A stretch of DNA of 64,000 nt from the NCBI GenBank assembly GCA_001683735.1, contig LUGG01000007.1:248001-312000 (forward strand), given 5' to 3'. This DNA is from Grifola frondosa. Its lineage: Eukaryota; Basidiomycota; Agaricomycetes; Polyporales; Grifolaceae. The number at the start of each line of letters is the position of its first letter. The stretch's first letter is position 1. A program made the position numbers and the translations under genes. The notes under the pieces are model-generated. The model was not told the origin of the DNA. It saw only the letters and a list, made by a program, of their open reading frames with translations, and did no database searches. Positions 11,339-23,145 of this stretch are shown here, one piece after another.

Positions 11339-12602
11339 CCTCCCAGTTCGACGTAAATACGATGGTTGTTTCAAATATCTGCGAAACCGGTCATTCAATA
11401 TCGTATCTGGAGAGATATTTAAGAACTCACAACAAGGTCTGACGTCGAGATCTGATTAAGTGAATCACATACGCCAAATGACCAATTATGCAAATAACGC
11501 ACATTGTAGGTATTACTCGCAATTGAGCGAAAGTACGTCTGCAAATAATATAAGTAAGATGGAGATGTATAACACTATGAGATATGCTTACTGTAAGACG
11601 ATCGATTCAGGGTACAGCTGCTGTTATGCGCCGCAGGAAACGAAGAACGATACTAGAAGAAATGTGATTAAGAGGGCAGAAGAATGCCAGAATTTAGATC
11701 CACTGTGCGAGGTGGTGCACGGTGGTCCACATTTAATAAATTATGGGAGAAAGCGATGAAATCAGTAAGACCTCTGAGGCGGGTAGCTGGAGGAAACTCA
11801 GGCCAGCGGTTCTACACTGTGCGGTGGCTTATGCTATGACTACTACACTGCCACACACTAACGTCACGGAATGACATATCACCAATCTAACACAGGCTTC
11901 CGCGCGCGATAAAATTCAGTGTACGTGTCCGACTCACCACAACGTATTCAACCCTTTCTAGCCCCCAAATTACCAACATGTTATGACGACCTGTAGTGTG
12001 AATGAGGCTCCTGACACCAGAGATGAAGAGGTAAGTGGTCTGCGTGACTCAGCATAGTGCAACAAGAAACCGTCTGACTGTGTGAACATTTCTGTCCAGT
12101 GTTACCGCCGAAAGCATGAAACGCTTCATGAGTGCACTGGTTCATCACAGAAGTAACGACACTTTATCTCGAACGTGGGATGGATAGCCACATGGTAAGC
12201 GAAGTAACGAATGAAGAATTGGAGCTAACCTCAACATGCAAGTGGGGCTATCACGACAACGACCAAATGTAGCAGCGTCTCCTCCGGAGCGTATGCGGCG
12301 ACACGTAATATGATGCTAGCGTCAATAGCGGAAACGAACGTGAGGTAAAGCATCCATGTTCGGACGCGCGGCAGTGATACTTCGCGCTAGAGATCTTGGA
12401 CATCAGCAAAGGTCGGATTCTATCTATCTCTATGTGAATGCAACCACCACCTTGTACCGGCTGGTGCTCGCAAGGTCGGTGACAACCAAACCAGCATACT
12501 ATCTTCATGTCATTACAACGGAAGTGTCGTTACATGCACTAAAATCCGTTTTAAATCATCTGGAAAGGACATCAGTCAGGCTCGAACACGTCGAAGTATC
12601 GA
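11339..12602. other. Intergenic stretch, nothing recognised
   Basis: Only short open frames without conserved motifs. It separates two minus-strand genes, HET upstream side and P450 3' end. Confidence 0.4.
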
Positions 12603-14936
12603 CTAATCGTACAAGCTCAACGACCGTCGCGCGCGGAACATCACATTCGCCGTCATATTCGGCACATGGGTCGTGCCGAACCACGTCGCGGGTGGATGGA
12701 CGCCCGCCTCCTCCATCTCCACGTCGTACGTCGCGACGATGTGCGCCAGAAACGTCTTCAGCTCATTCGCAGCGAAGAATCGTCCAGGGCTGCACGCTAC
12801 GTGAGTCGCCCAGTCTCAGTGCCCCGAAACACGCGGAGAACGTACCACGCATGCCGTCCGTGCCCGAACGGGGTGTATTCCGTGCTCGTGCTGACCAGCT
12901 GGTGCGACCCGCCCTCGTCGTCGTGCGCACTCACGAACCTCCACGGCTTAAACTTCTTCGCGTCCGCATAGACGCTCTCGTCCAGGTGTGTCGCCAAAGA
13001 GGCGGTGGAAACCAGCGTGCCGGCCGGTATAACCGTGCCATCCGAGAACGTGAAGTCCTGCATTGCCTTGCGGCTTATGGTGACTGTGGGCGAGGCACGA
13101 GGACATCAGCTCACTTGGAGGACAAAACGATAGGCGCAAAATACACACGGGCACCCCACACTGAGATGCGTTGCGATTCTTTGAGGAAGCTGTCCACCCT
13201 GTGCATCTTGCCGATGGAGGCTTTGGTCCAGCCTTCTTTCCGCACGATTTCGTCGACCTCTTCGCGCAGTAGCTCAAGGTACTCGGGGTTCGCAGCAAGG
13301 TGATATAAGGCATGAGTAAAAGTCTATAAAGGAGAGCAGCATATGTGTTCCGGAAGTAGAAATGGACGATCCGGAAGCACACATGAACATGAGGTGAGCA
13401 AAAGCAAATAAAAAGAAATATTGATCCGCACTATTGACGTTGTATGGATTGAAGCGAAATTCAATGTCAAAATTCGCAGGACGAGTGCTTCGCTCTTGCG
13501 CTCCTCTCCTTCCGCAGCTTCCATTAGCCATTGCAGCAGGTCGTTCTAGGCAAGCGAGCTCAGCAACAGTTAAGACATCGGCTGCAGAGGCATCGTCTTG
13601 CAACACATACCGGCTTGTCGACCCAATCGTCTCCGTATTCTGCCATGGAGCGCCTGCGCTGTGCGATTATGGGTGCGAGATGCCTCATGGCATGTTTTCT
13701 GCTTGCAGGGGCTTTGTGAAGATTCGTTCCTACTATTCTGGAAAGCAAAGTGATTGATCAGTTATTGTGTTCATAACGGAGAAGGAAGCGGCGCAGCGAA
13801 GTTTTTGATGAATGACAGTGACAAATTTAATTGCGCGATCATATCAGGATTCCCGGATGCACGTCGAAAAAGAATTAGAATTCATCTTACGGCTTGAGGA
13901 AATCGGGAAACAAATTGATGATTGCCGCACTCTTCATGACACCTGCTGCGAACTGTTGCGTCATAGAGCAGTAGTCGGGATCTCTGCCTGGGGCATTCAG
14001 TAAGATCACTGATATTGTATTACGATGCAGGGTTTGAAACAGGAAAGTTCGAGTTAGCAAAAGAGGAAACCAGGATATGGAAAGACATGGACATTTTGGC
14101 ACACCAACAAATATTCTGTTGCTTGTCCTACACACGATATGAGTAACAGTTTTCATTGCAGGAACCTTAGTCCATTCTATATTCATGTCATCAGCACATC
14201 AGGGAAAGACGTATGATGAGTATGCACCATTTCCAGCCAGAGGAATTGCATCGTTAAATGCTAAACAACTTCGTCATAAACTGCAGGAAAAAGAGCGTCC
14301 AAGTTGCGTGTGAGTCGCAACGGATAAGAGGTAGATGATAAGGGTTGTAGTGCACGCTAGGACCTGTGGTGTAGATGACTTGAAGATCCTGTTATATAAT
14401 ATCGAAGTTTAACATAAATTTCACGATACAGGGGGTTGGGTGGTTGTCATGAAGCCGTAAGGTCCACGAGAAGACGGAGAGCGCTAGCGAATGAAATACC
14501 TCATTAGCGGCCTCTTCCAATGAAAGCTGAGCATCTCCAGCTTTACAAAGATCTTCGATAAGACGAGGACCAGTTACCACAACGCGCCATGAGCCGAAGC
14601 GTGCATATTTGAATGCACCACCCTTGTGCTGAAATAGACGTCATTACGTCAATATAATGGCGAGTGTGGCGCAAGACGCGCCTTCTCATAACCCTCTTGC
14701 ACCATGTCCGCGGCATGGAACATAAATTTAAATGCATCATAATATGAGAGGATTGATGAAGATGATCCAATGGTAGGGATGCTGTCTAGCTATGGATGTG
14801 GCGAGGGTGATGAGGTCAGAACAGATGAACCAGTGCTCAAACACACTCTTCTATCCTTGGATTTCATGACGGAAGCAAGAACGAGGAACAAAGACAAGGA
14901 TCCCAGGATAAAAGTGAAGACAGAAACATACTCCAT
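12603..14936 (-). CDS. Cytochrome P450 monooxygenase (mushroom CYP5144/CYP5150-like)
   Basis: Eleven exons can be placed: 14936-14847, 14789-14682, 14628-14500, 14388-14228, 14176-14093, 13987-13891, 13737-13611, 13545-13432, 13323-13149, 13083-12846 and 12789-12603, giving about 503 residues. The N-terminus MEYVSVFTFILGSLSLFLVL is a membrane anchor for the ER. The I-helix reads NFASIHTTSI, the K-helix ExxR is KESQR, and the heme loop is FGHGRHACPG with the Cys ligand, split by an intron. The first intron of the core uses GC rather than GT at 14681-14680. Exon 4 is short by two single bases (near 14311-14323 and 14263-14266), which puts stops in the raw frame; every other junction is in phase. 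Substrate is unknown. Such P450s oxidise xenobiotics and plant-derived aromatics. The subfamily assignment is from memory of motif context only. Confidence 0.85.
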
Positions 14937-15076
14937 GGCCGTTTGCCCTGAAGAGCTCAAGGAAAGGTGGGGCAAGGGGCGGAAGCTCTTATAAGTAACG
15001 CCCATTGTCGCAAACCAAATCTGGGTACGATGCAGATCTGAGATTGTCCATGCGGATCACCGGAGAGTCGCTGGCC
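14937..15076. promoter_or_regulatory. Upstream region of the P450 gene, abutting a MITE-like element
   Basis: Only about 140 bp separate the P450 start codon from the inverted-repeat element at 15077. An alternative in-frame ATG lies at 15005. No clear TATA box was seen. Confidence 0.3.
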
Positions 15077-15307
15077 TTTACAATATTTTGAGCCTTAATA
15101 TTGTAAATGTATTGTACAGATAGTTCAAATGTACTTACCATAATGTAACCAAATATATCGTAAAGATATTGAAAACACTGACCAATCAGAAGCCAGATAT
15201 ACAATATATTTACAATATCTTTTGATATCTTCATGTCAGATTATGCTAAATATATTTGAACTATCTTTACAATATTTTTACAATATAATGGATCAAAATA
15301 TTGTAAA
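15077..15307. mobile_element. MITE-like element with 54-bp terminal inverted repeats
   Basis: The left end 15077-15130 starts TTTACAATATTTTGAGCC and ends GATAGTTCAAAT. The right end 15254-15307 is its reverse complement with a few mismatches (TTTACAATATTTTGATCC ... GATAGTTCAAAT when read on the minus strand). The interior of about 120 bp is AT-rich and repeats the TTTACAATAT core again. No coding capacity is present, so it would be non-autonomous. A clear target-site duplication could not be identified. It sits just upstream of the P450 start and could affect its promoter. Confidence 0.7.
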
Positions 15308-16549
15308 CTGCATGCAGTGTGGAGGACCCGGGCCAGAACTTCATGCTGCCATGAGCAGCTTCAGCTTCAAGCTCAATTTTGAGCTTGGATTCATCGCTGT
15401 TGAATTAATGAGCTCACTTCCACACCGGATACCAACCGGTGCTTGCAAACTGCGACTGCGCCAGTGTTACATGATATTCGTCAGGTTCAGGGCCGAATTT
15501 AAAACACCCCGCTAACTGCCCTTCGTACCTCTGTACCTCATGGTTCTGAAAGAGGACAATCTGAGAGAACTTCGGGCCATGTGTTCCACATTATGTGGAT
15601 GCCGTTACTGATGGGTCTCGATCCCGGAAGCCGACGATCAAAATCACGAAATATACGTAGCGTAAATAAAACAGTAGAAAGCATTCTCGTCATGACACGC
15701 AGAGACATGTAGCCAAGTAGAAAAGTCTCTTGATTGGTAACAATCACAGTATGAGTATACATCACATACAGATGGTCTGTTGTAGAGTGCGGTATAAGCT
15801 TGAAACAAAAACGAGAAAGTTCCAAGAAGAGATCCGTCAAGCGCGTATGTCACGCGATCATGTGATTGACGCGTCGCCCTTGTCACCTTGTAGGTTTGTC
15901 ACACAGTGACCATCCATGTTAGGTAAAACTACGTTATCGATGTACATTCTCGAGTTATAAGTACTGTGCTGAATCTTACACTTTATTCTAAATGGCTGCA
16001 TCAGTCAATTAACTTTCATGTCACAACCCATCGTTAATTGCAAGTTGAACATGGGCATGACTTGTCGCTTACACATTGTTTGGCATGTGCGTTATTATTA
16101 TGTTTCAATGTCGTCGCTTGCTCACAAATCTGTCAATCAATTCCACTGGCGTACACGTGTGCGCTGTACACAAGAGTCCGCCAAGTAGCACAATGCGCTA
16201 GTAGGACATGCCTTTTTTCCAGGTGTTTTCTTGTCTATATATGTACATGGGCCCCACCTCGACTTGGATTCGTTGGTTGGGGCGCTTGAGTTCCATCATG
16301 GCAGTTGATTGCGCATTTGTCTTTCGAGAGGACAAACGTTGACCATATGAAGAACGTAAGTTCACTTTTTTATCCTTCAATTTCAAATGCATCGCATGTT
16401 GATCTAAGCCATCAGCGTATACGTATTTGGTGTCCTGCCCCGTTGTGTGTTGCACTACATCCCAAAAGGCTGATATTTACTCATGAATCTCGCTTGGATT
16501 CACTATTAAATACATCGCCGAACAGTTTTGCACACTACTGTCCGCCATT
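15308..16549. other. Intergenic stretch, nothing recognised
   Basis: A hydrophobic minus-strand open frame at 15538-15840 has no recognisable family. No other structure seen upstream of the membrane-protein gene. Confidence 0.35.
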
Positions 16550-18038
16550 ATGAGGTTCACTTTCAAGGGCACAACCTTTACGCTCTCCGGACGAGCACTG
16601 ATTTCACTCTCTCTAACAATCTTCCTCATGATTCTCGGCATATGTGCACTCGCAGGTTACACAGGCGGGACTTTCAACACATATAAGAGCGCAGTGGATC
16701 ATTTCTCCCTCCTTCATCAGCTCTCTTCCGAAATCGACGCTGCCACACCGGGTGTAAGTGCTTCATGTTTCATGAAAGGGTCAACTTCTAACGAAGAACA
16801 GGTCGGTCTTGTTGGTAACGTACGCGCGCTCGATCCCGAAGGTGGAAGCCTCACTGTCTCCTGGATCGTTGCTGCATGTTTTCAGCCCGACAGACCCAAC
16901 CTGCCGTCTTCCATGGGCGACAACAATCAACCATGGCCACTGCACAAAACGCCGGAAGGATGCGGAGGATCACCAGGTTCGGTCTCTATCTGGGTGGATA
17001 AGTGAGTGCTGACGTCGAAGAGTCGGTGATTCACGATGCGATTGGCTTACCGACGTTGAGGTCTCCCTTCTTTGTGTTCAACGCATCTGACATCGTAGAA
17101 GATATTCAAACGGGGTTGATGCATACGTACGTTAGCACTCCATCTGGATCATAATGTTGGAGGTGACGCTCTCTCAGCCTCCTCCAGACAGATTCCTTCA
17201 CAACAAATCACTCCGCACATCCAAATTTCAATAGCAAACAGGAGCAATCACGCACAGCGCTCTACCCATTTGATTCATACGACTTTGGCACGCTCATTGA
17301 AGCGTTCAATGTCACTGATGGTCCCTCAGCAAATAGTCCTATACCCATATACTTCGTCCTCGTCCTCGGCAGCGTCACCGGCTGGAAGTTCGACGTCAAT
17401 GCGAAGACGGTGGTACGAACTCCTCGCAGCGCATACGGGCTCTTGATGAATATCTCCGCCTACGTGCGTAGCGTTGCCTTCATTCCCGACAATTATCTAC
17501 TCACACACGAATATCGCGCATGTGTAACAGCGTCAGGACGCTACACGTGCCTTCGCTATGCTGCTGTACTTTACGAACTGGGCGCTCACAGCAGGCATGG
17601 TCGTTATAGCCGTGTATGGCACAAGCAGCAAAATCTTCGGCGGTCCTGGTGGGGAAGACTCGCTTCCCTCAGAGCTCCTCCTCCTCCCACTCTCAGTTAT
17701 GCTGGCCATTCCGGCACTGAGAAGCGCAATGCCTGGAGCACCAGATTTCGGTGCGCTCTTCTTTCTTCTTTGCCAGCTTTTCAAAATCACGAGGAATATC
17801 TGCTACAGGCATGTATCTGGATATCATAGGCTATTTTATCAACCTCATGACGGTGAGCTATGACCACTGTCCAGTGCACTGGATCGTATCATTAACGGCG
17901 GACCGGTGTTTTTTTGTCATACTACAGACAGTGGTCTGTGCCAATTTCCTAGTTGTAGGAATAATCCGAGACTCCCGACATGGTCAACGCATCCTCGTGC
18001 CTCAGGCTGATCCATGCGACAAACTTGAAACGACATGA
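16550..18038 (+). CDS. Multi-pass membrane protein, DUF4436-like family of mushrooms
   Basis: The ATG at 16550 follows a short 5' region and begins a protein with one N-terminal helix (LISLSLTIFLMILGICALAG). A large extracytoplasmic part contains the family blocks LVGNVRALDPEGGSLTVSW and ALYPFDSYDFG. A C-terminal cluster of helices follows: LLYFTNWALTAGMVVIAVYG, LPLSVMLAIPALRSAMPGAP, then MYLDIIGYFINLMT, and the end TVVCANFLVVGIIRD. Introns are seen at about 16754-16801 (48 nt, no in-frame stop), 17750-17810 (joining PDFG to MYLDII) and about 17850-17930. The middle exons (17000-17280) were not resolved in full. Function is unknown. It converges on uricase with about 280 bp between them. Confidence 0.65.
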
Positions 18039-18315
18039 TTGCATTCTTGTTCACTCGTCGCACTTATGCACCAGAGCTGCGTCATAAAGCAGTCTATCTG
18101 GAAGCGAGACATAAGCTCATAAGCTGCAGCTTTTTTTTGTCACTGTACATCAATTGAAATTTGAGCACGGTATTATACATGGCACGTTACGACCGTTCCT
18201 CAGGTCTGTGTCCTTCGGACAACTTACAACACATGTCACAATATATGACAACTTCTCTCTCACCAAACTGACACACCTATACAACAAGGTGCTCCATACG
18301 TTCGTGAATCTCCAT

Positions 18316-20067
18316 TCATTTGCGCGTAATGGTGGCAGAGATAAGACCACTGAAAACAGGGTAAGGATGGGCAGCGATAATTCAGCAAGCGAGAGACTAC
18401 ACGTACCTCGGAGCAGCAATCGGCACGAAGACTTCTGCCTTTGACCTGTGATCACAGACGGTGCAGTGTCAGCGATTTGTTGGCTGAAGACAGAGCAGCT
18501 ACGCAAAGACACAAGGTGAACCAGGCTGCATCATGCATACTGTTCTTCGGTTGTGCTTTTTCTCGATTAGCCAACGCAGTCTGCTATAAGCCGATCCTGC
18601 ACCATCAACCTCGTAAAAGTGAAAGTAGCATGAAACGCAACCAGACAAGGTACATAGATAAGGAAGAAGAACATCAACGCACGGAGTAAGGTTATCCACG
18701 CCGATGTATTTCATATCCACGGGCACATAATGCTTGTTCGGCAACGTGTACGTCACACTCTCCACATGCACGTTGTCCGCAATAATCTGCTGCGCCATCT
18801 TGTACAGCGTCGCCTACCACCAGCACATTGCATCAGTATACACACCGCGCGGGACAGAACAAGGGAAGCGACGCACCTGTACGCTCGCACTCTCGTCCTC
18901 CGCAAACACCTCAAGCGTAATCTTTCGTGCTGCCTCCGCAACCTTGTCCCCATCCCACGGCGTGCCCACGCTGGACAAAGCCGCGCCGGTGACGTCAAGC
19001 ACGAGCCGCTTCTCGTCGCGCGGAGCGGGCACCGCGAAGGGTGCGTACGCGTACGTGAGGTCAATCGACGTCGAGAAGATGCGGTCGTTCACCTCCGCAA
19101 GCGTGGTGTACTCGTCACGCACAAACGACTCAAATGCAGAACCGCTAGACTTCAGCACTGTAGCAAGATCGAATAAGGGAACGCGTGGATAAAGGGGAGA
19201 TAGGATTAAATATACCGAGAAGGTCAGTGATACCAGAGGTGACCTTCGCGACGATCTTGTCCTTGCCCGCCGAAGCATCGACCTGCACTGGCTCAGCCCA
19301 CCCCGTTCCGCAAGAACCTCGTTTCAGCGTACCTCAACGCTGGTCACACGCTTGTCGTCCCCATCCCGGAAAACGAGTATGGATGCAGCTTCGGCTCCTC
19401 CTGACCGTGAGCCACCGGGATGCGCTGCCAGCGCAGCTTCTCGATTGAGACAAAGGCCTTGTGTATATGCGCGTATCTGGACACGAGGTGTGTCCCGAGG
19501 TGCAGCGCGAAGCGCTCCGGATACAGGATATGCGGGGACACTTTCGCGAGATCTGCGTAAGTGAGTCAGCGTAATCCGTCATGGGGTGAAATGGGGGTAC
19601 ATACAGTAGGTGATATTCTTAACTGGAAGGGTAGCCGAGCTTTAGTACGATGGCAACAAACGTGAGGAAGGAGCTCACTGGAGTCGGTGGCGACTATCAC
19701 CGAGTTGTCTGCCTTCGTATAACTGCATAGTTCATCAGCAACCTTAATCACCCCAAGGACACGACGTGACTCTCGTGATGTTGCCTATCCCGCCATACGA
19801 GCCATAATTATCGTTGCTGGCATGACAGAACAATTGCAGAACTGCAAGTATCACCGGGTCTCAACCCACGATCCCCGTAAAGCCAATATCCTTCCTCTAC
19901 AACACAAGTTCACATACTCACCTGACATCGATGTCTCCTTCCAATAGTGCAGTCACGTTGTATTCAACAACATGGTGCCAGGACCCCTCGCGCACGATGC
20001 GGAACACGCGCACCTTGTCTTTGCCATAGCGGGCGTGCGAGAGATACGACTTTGACTCGACAGACAT
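18316..20067 (-). CDS. Uricase (urate oxidase)
   Basis: Uricase oxidises urate to 5-hydroxyisourate in purine catabolism. Nine exons fit: 20067-19922, 19722-19679, 19622-19605, 19552-19333, 19282-19216, 19157-18877, 18813-18683, 18445-18407 and 18349-18316, about 326 residues. Diagnostic blocks are LSHARYGKDKVRVFR at the N-terminus, HHVVEYNVTALLEGDI, SYTKADNSVIVATDS, FALHLGTHLVSRYAHIHKAF, SGSAFESFVRDEYTTLAEVNDR, LEVFAEDESASVQ, and TYTLPNKHYVPVDM near the C-terminus. Exon 3 is only 18 nt. Exon 4 is one base short at the AAAA run 19370-19373 (a T missing on the coding strand); all other junctions are in phase. The product ends GLISATITRK, with no SKL-type PTS1 peroxisomal signal, which many eukaryotic uricases carry. 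Confidence 0.93.
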
Positions 20068-20924
20068 CTTAACTTCCAGGAGCTGGGTGGGGATATTCAA
20101 CGCTGGTTATCGTCTTATAGGCGTCGGCAGAGAGGGAGAAGGAGTCTCGAACTGTCTAGGTGGTTGATGGTGTGTGCACAAGATGCACAGAATGCCTCTC
20201 AGGATCATAGATAAGATACGGAGCATGATACTATCGCGGGCAAACATAACCCCTGCAATTGAGATGGCTGATAACAGGTAATAGACTTCTACGGTTGAAC
20301 ATGGACCTGAGAAGAGAAGTCGATTCAGCTTCCGAGAATGCAAGAGGATATTGGTAAGGGGAATTCCATTAAGTAAAGCGATAGCCCAACGCTGACGAGC
20401 CAAATAGAAGCTACTCACTGATTATTACTATCCTGGCACTTTGGATTATCTACGCTCGAGCTCGCCAGGGATGAAGCTTGAAGTCGTGCATGCTTGGATT
20501 GCGGTCGATGTTGGATGGAAAACACGTTTCTCTCAAATTTTACGTGACGGTAACACTTACAATTGTGAAAATAACAGATTTAGTTTATTTTCCATTAAGT
20601 ACGTTCTCACGAGTTGTGAGAATATGTCACAACAACCTGCCTCGCAATAACACAGTTTTTATACCAGCAAGTGGTCTGCCTGTTCCGGAGACGATACGAG
20701 AGTTATCTATCGTCTTCGGAGCACAAGGGCGTCTTCTTCAATATTCGTGGATGAACAAATTCTTAGATTCAGAATATTTGTCAAGCGGTGCCGCGACGGC
20801 TATTAGGCCTGACAACATAGCCGACCCCACCTAGTCTCCCATGTGCGCGCGGCTTCGTCCAAATTAATCTATGTAGAGAAGCGCAGCGACCGCTATCGCC
20901 TGCTTCAAACTCTCACCATCTAAC
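20068..20924. other. Divergent intergenic region between uricase and methyltransferase copy 1
   Basis: Contains the 5' sides of both genes. Only short open frames without recognisable motifs. No clear TATA box seen. Confidence 0.4.
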
Positions 20925-22258
20925 ATGGGTTCTGTCATTCAACGGCACCCCCGTTCTTTCATCGTCCTCGCCATCCTTGCGGCGGGGACGCTCTTCTTGC
21001 TGCTCGACCACCGCCCGTACTACTACCATGGTCGATTCCCGGATATGCCCCACGATCCTACACTGGCTGGCCGTGTAGAGCACTCGGAGGAGATATACCA
21101 GAATATGCTCATGAATCGGCAGGAGTTCATTAAGAAAATGGGACCAAAGCCCGAGGACCTTGCGTTGTAGGTTATCTCATGTTTTTTGTTGTACCTTGAG
21201 TTGACTGACGATGACTAAATGCATGTAGGTTCCCTCAGATGAGAGGCCATGGCCGCCTTACACTGCTTGTTCGTATGCTGTTTCTGCGAGGAAATTTGAC
21301 GATTGACAAATCTTCGCAGGGGACTTCTTCCCGCCTGCCTTCAACTGCCCACATGAGATGGAGCGAGTGGGCGCGTTTGGAGATGGTGGCAAGTGGGTGC
21401 TGCGGTCTGTCACGGGTAGAGACCAAGCGCGACTGCGTTGTGTACTCTGTTGGTGCGTACCGCTCACCTGCAGAAGCCCCATCTACTAATCTTTTTCTTA
21501 AGGTATTAACTACGAGTCCTCATTTGAGGCTGAGATCCTCACTCGCACGCGTGACTGCGAAATTTGGGGCTACGACTTCTCTGTAACCGCATTCGGCCCC
21601 GAAATATCCAAGGGTGAGGTGCATCGTACGCACTTCTTCCCATACTTCCTTGCGGGCACGGACTCGCACGGTGAGGACGACACTCCGAAACGGTATACGC
21701 TTGAGAGCCTCATGCGCATGAACGGTTCGTACTTCTATTCTTTTTTTGGTATCAGAATCTTGACATATGACAAACGGTAGGCCACACACATATCGACATC
21801 CTGAAAGTGGATATCGAGTCGTGGGAATTTGAGACGCTCTCCGCGCTCATTCAACCGTACATCACCTCAGGGCGGCCCCTGCCTTTTGCGCAGCTTCAGC
21901 TCGAGATCCATTTGTATGGCAAGACGTTCGCAAGCCTCCTGGAGTGGTGGGAGATGCTGGAAAAGGCAGGTCTGCGGCCGTTCATGACAGAGGTATGTGA
22001 TTACCCGTAATCCATGTATAAATGTTGATCTTTTGTCCCGTAGCCAAATTTGGTATATCTGAACTACAACCGGAAGGCTGGCCCAGAACTCGCGGAGGTG
22101 AGTGATTCCATGGCGTGCTGTGAATGATGGGAAGATGTCTGACGCGCCGCCGCCTGCAGTATTCCTTCCTCAACATCAAAAGCAAAAATATCTTCCTGGC
22201 GGACCCTGAATCGACGTACGCACCGCAGGGCAACATTGTGCAGCCTACGGGCCACTAA
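20925..22258 (+). CDS. Membrane-anchored METTL24-like methyltransferase, copy 1
   Basis: Seven exons fit: 20925-21166, 21229-21268, 21320-21452, 21503-21724, 21781-21992, 22044-22097 and 22160-22258, about 330 residues. One N-terminal helix (SFIVLAILAAGTLFLLL) suggests a type II membrane protein of the secretory pathway. The lumenal part carries the METTL24 / Methyltransf_22-type blocks: GAFGDGGKWV, NYESSFEAEIL, CEIWGYDFSVTAFGPEI, HIDILKVDIESWEFETL, and QLQLEIHLYGKTF. SAM is the expected cofactor; the acceptor is unknown. Exon 2 is one base short (near 21233-21236) and exon 3 has one extra base (near 21397-21400); all other junctions are in phase. It is the direct tandem paralogue of the next gene. 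Confidence 0.85.
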
Positions 22259-23145
22259 TCGCTCCATTCCTTGTGGGGGTGGAGGAGCGTTGTTCTGCCA
22301 TCATCTTGAATACCCTATTGCTCCACATGATATATAATCGTAATATCTACGAGTGCATGTTTATTCTGCGTGGATTTGTCGATGGTTGTAGCTTAGAAGA
22401 GGTATGAAGAAAGGCCGATCTTGGTCGGGAATATTCTTCGCGGAAGCGTCCGAGCTTCTCGGGTATGATCATTAGTCCGATTGATATTGACTATTATGGT
22501 ATGTCCATTGTCTCGCCATGGCCCTTTTCCCCTCCGACGAGCTTGGCATCAGTTTACGATAAATATACTGCTCGGCATGACGCGGCAGAAGCCTCTCGCA
22601 TTATTCAAGGCAATTTTATACTCCATAACTCTACTGTGTGCCGTTCGAACCGACGCTGTTTATGCTGCCAGCTGGCTCGTGGCTGAATGAAACACTCTTC
22701 TCCCGCAGAATTCATTTTAGACGTCGTGAGGCCAGATGGTATAGAAGGCTGCTGCAGATAGATAAGGCAGAGACTTCACGGGCATCATGACCGTACAAGC
22801 TGGCCACGTCGCTGCCAAGAACACCCATATGATGGAGAAGTACTCGCCAAATTTCCGTTGAATGCTGCTGGAAAATATCACAATAAATTACGAAGTTGTC
22901 CTGTGCATAGGGCACACAGCACTGGTGAGATTCTGGAATCAAAATCTGATCATTTTGCAGCGGAATTGACAGAGTTCTGTCTCTGCCGCATTGAGGGCGG
23001 CAATCACGCTGTTACTGTTACATGCCATGGGACTTCAGTTAGACCGCAATCTCCCAGGACCCTGGCAGATGGTATTATATAGTGCAGGGAGAAGAACACG
23101 ATGTTGAGAATCAGACTTACCACCATCCGCCGTGACTCCCCAGCC
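22259..23145. other. Spacer between the tandem methyltransferases
   Basis: Short open frames only. An alternative in-frame ATG for copy 2 is at 23101. Confidence 0.4.

Noticed and set aside
12356..13303. Plus-strand open frame of 315 codons
   Set aside because: Antisense to the P450 exons, where heme and K-helix motifs clearly support the minus strand.
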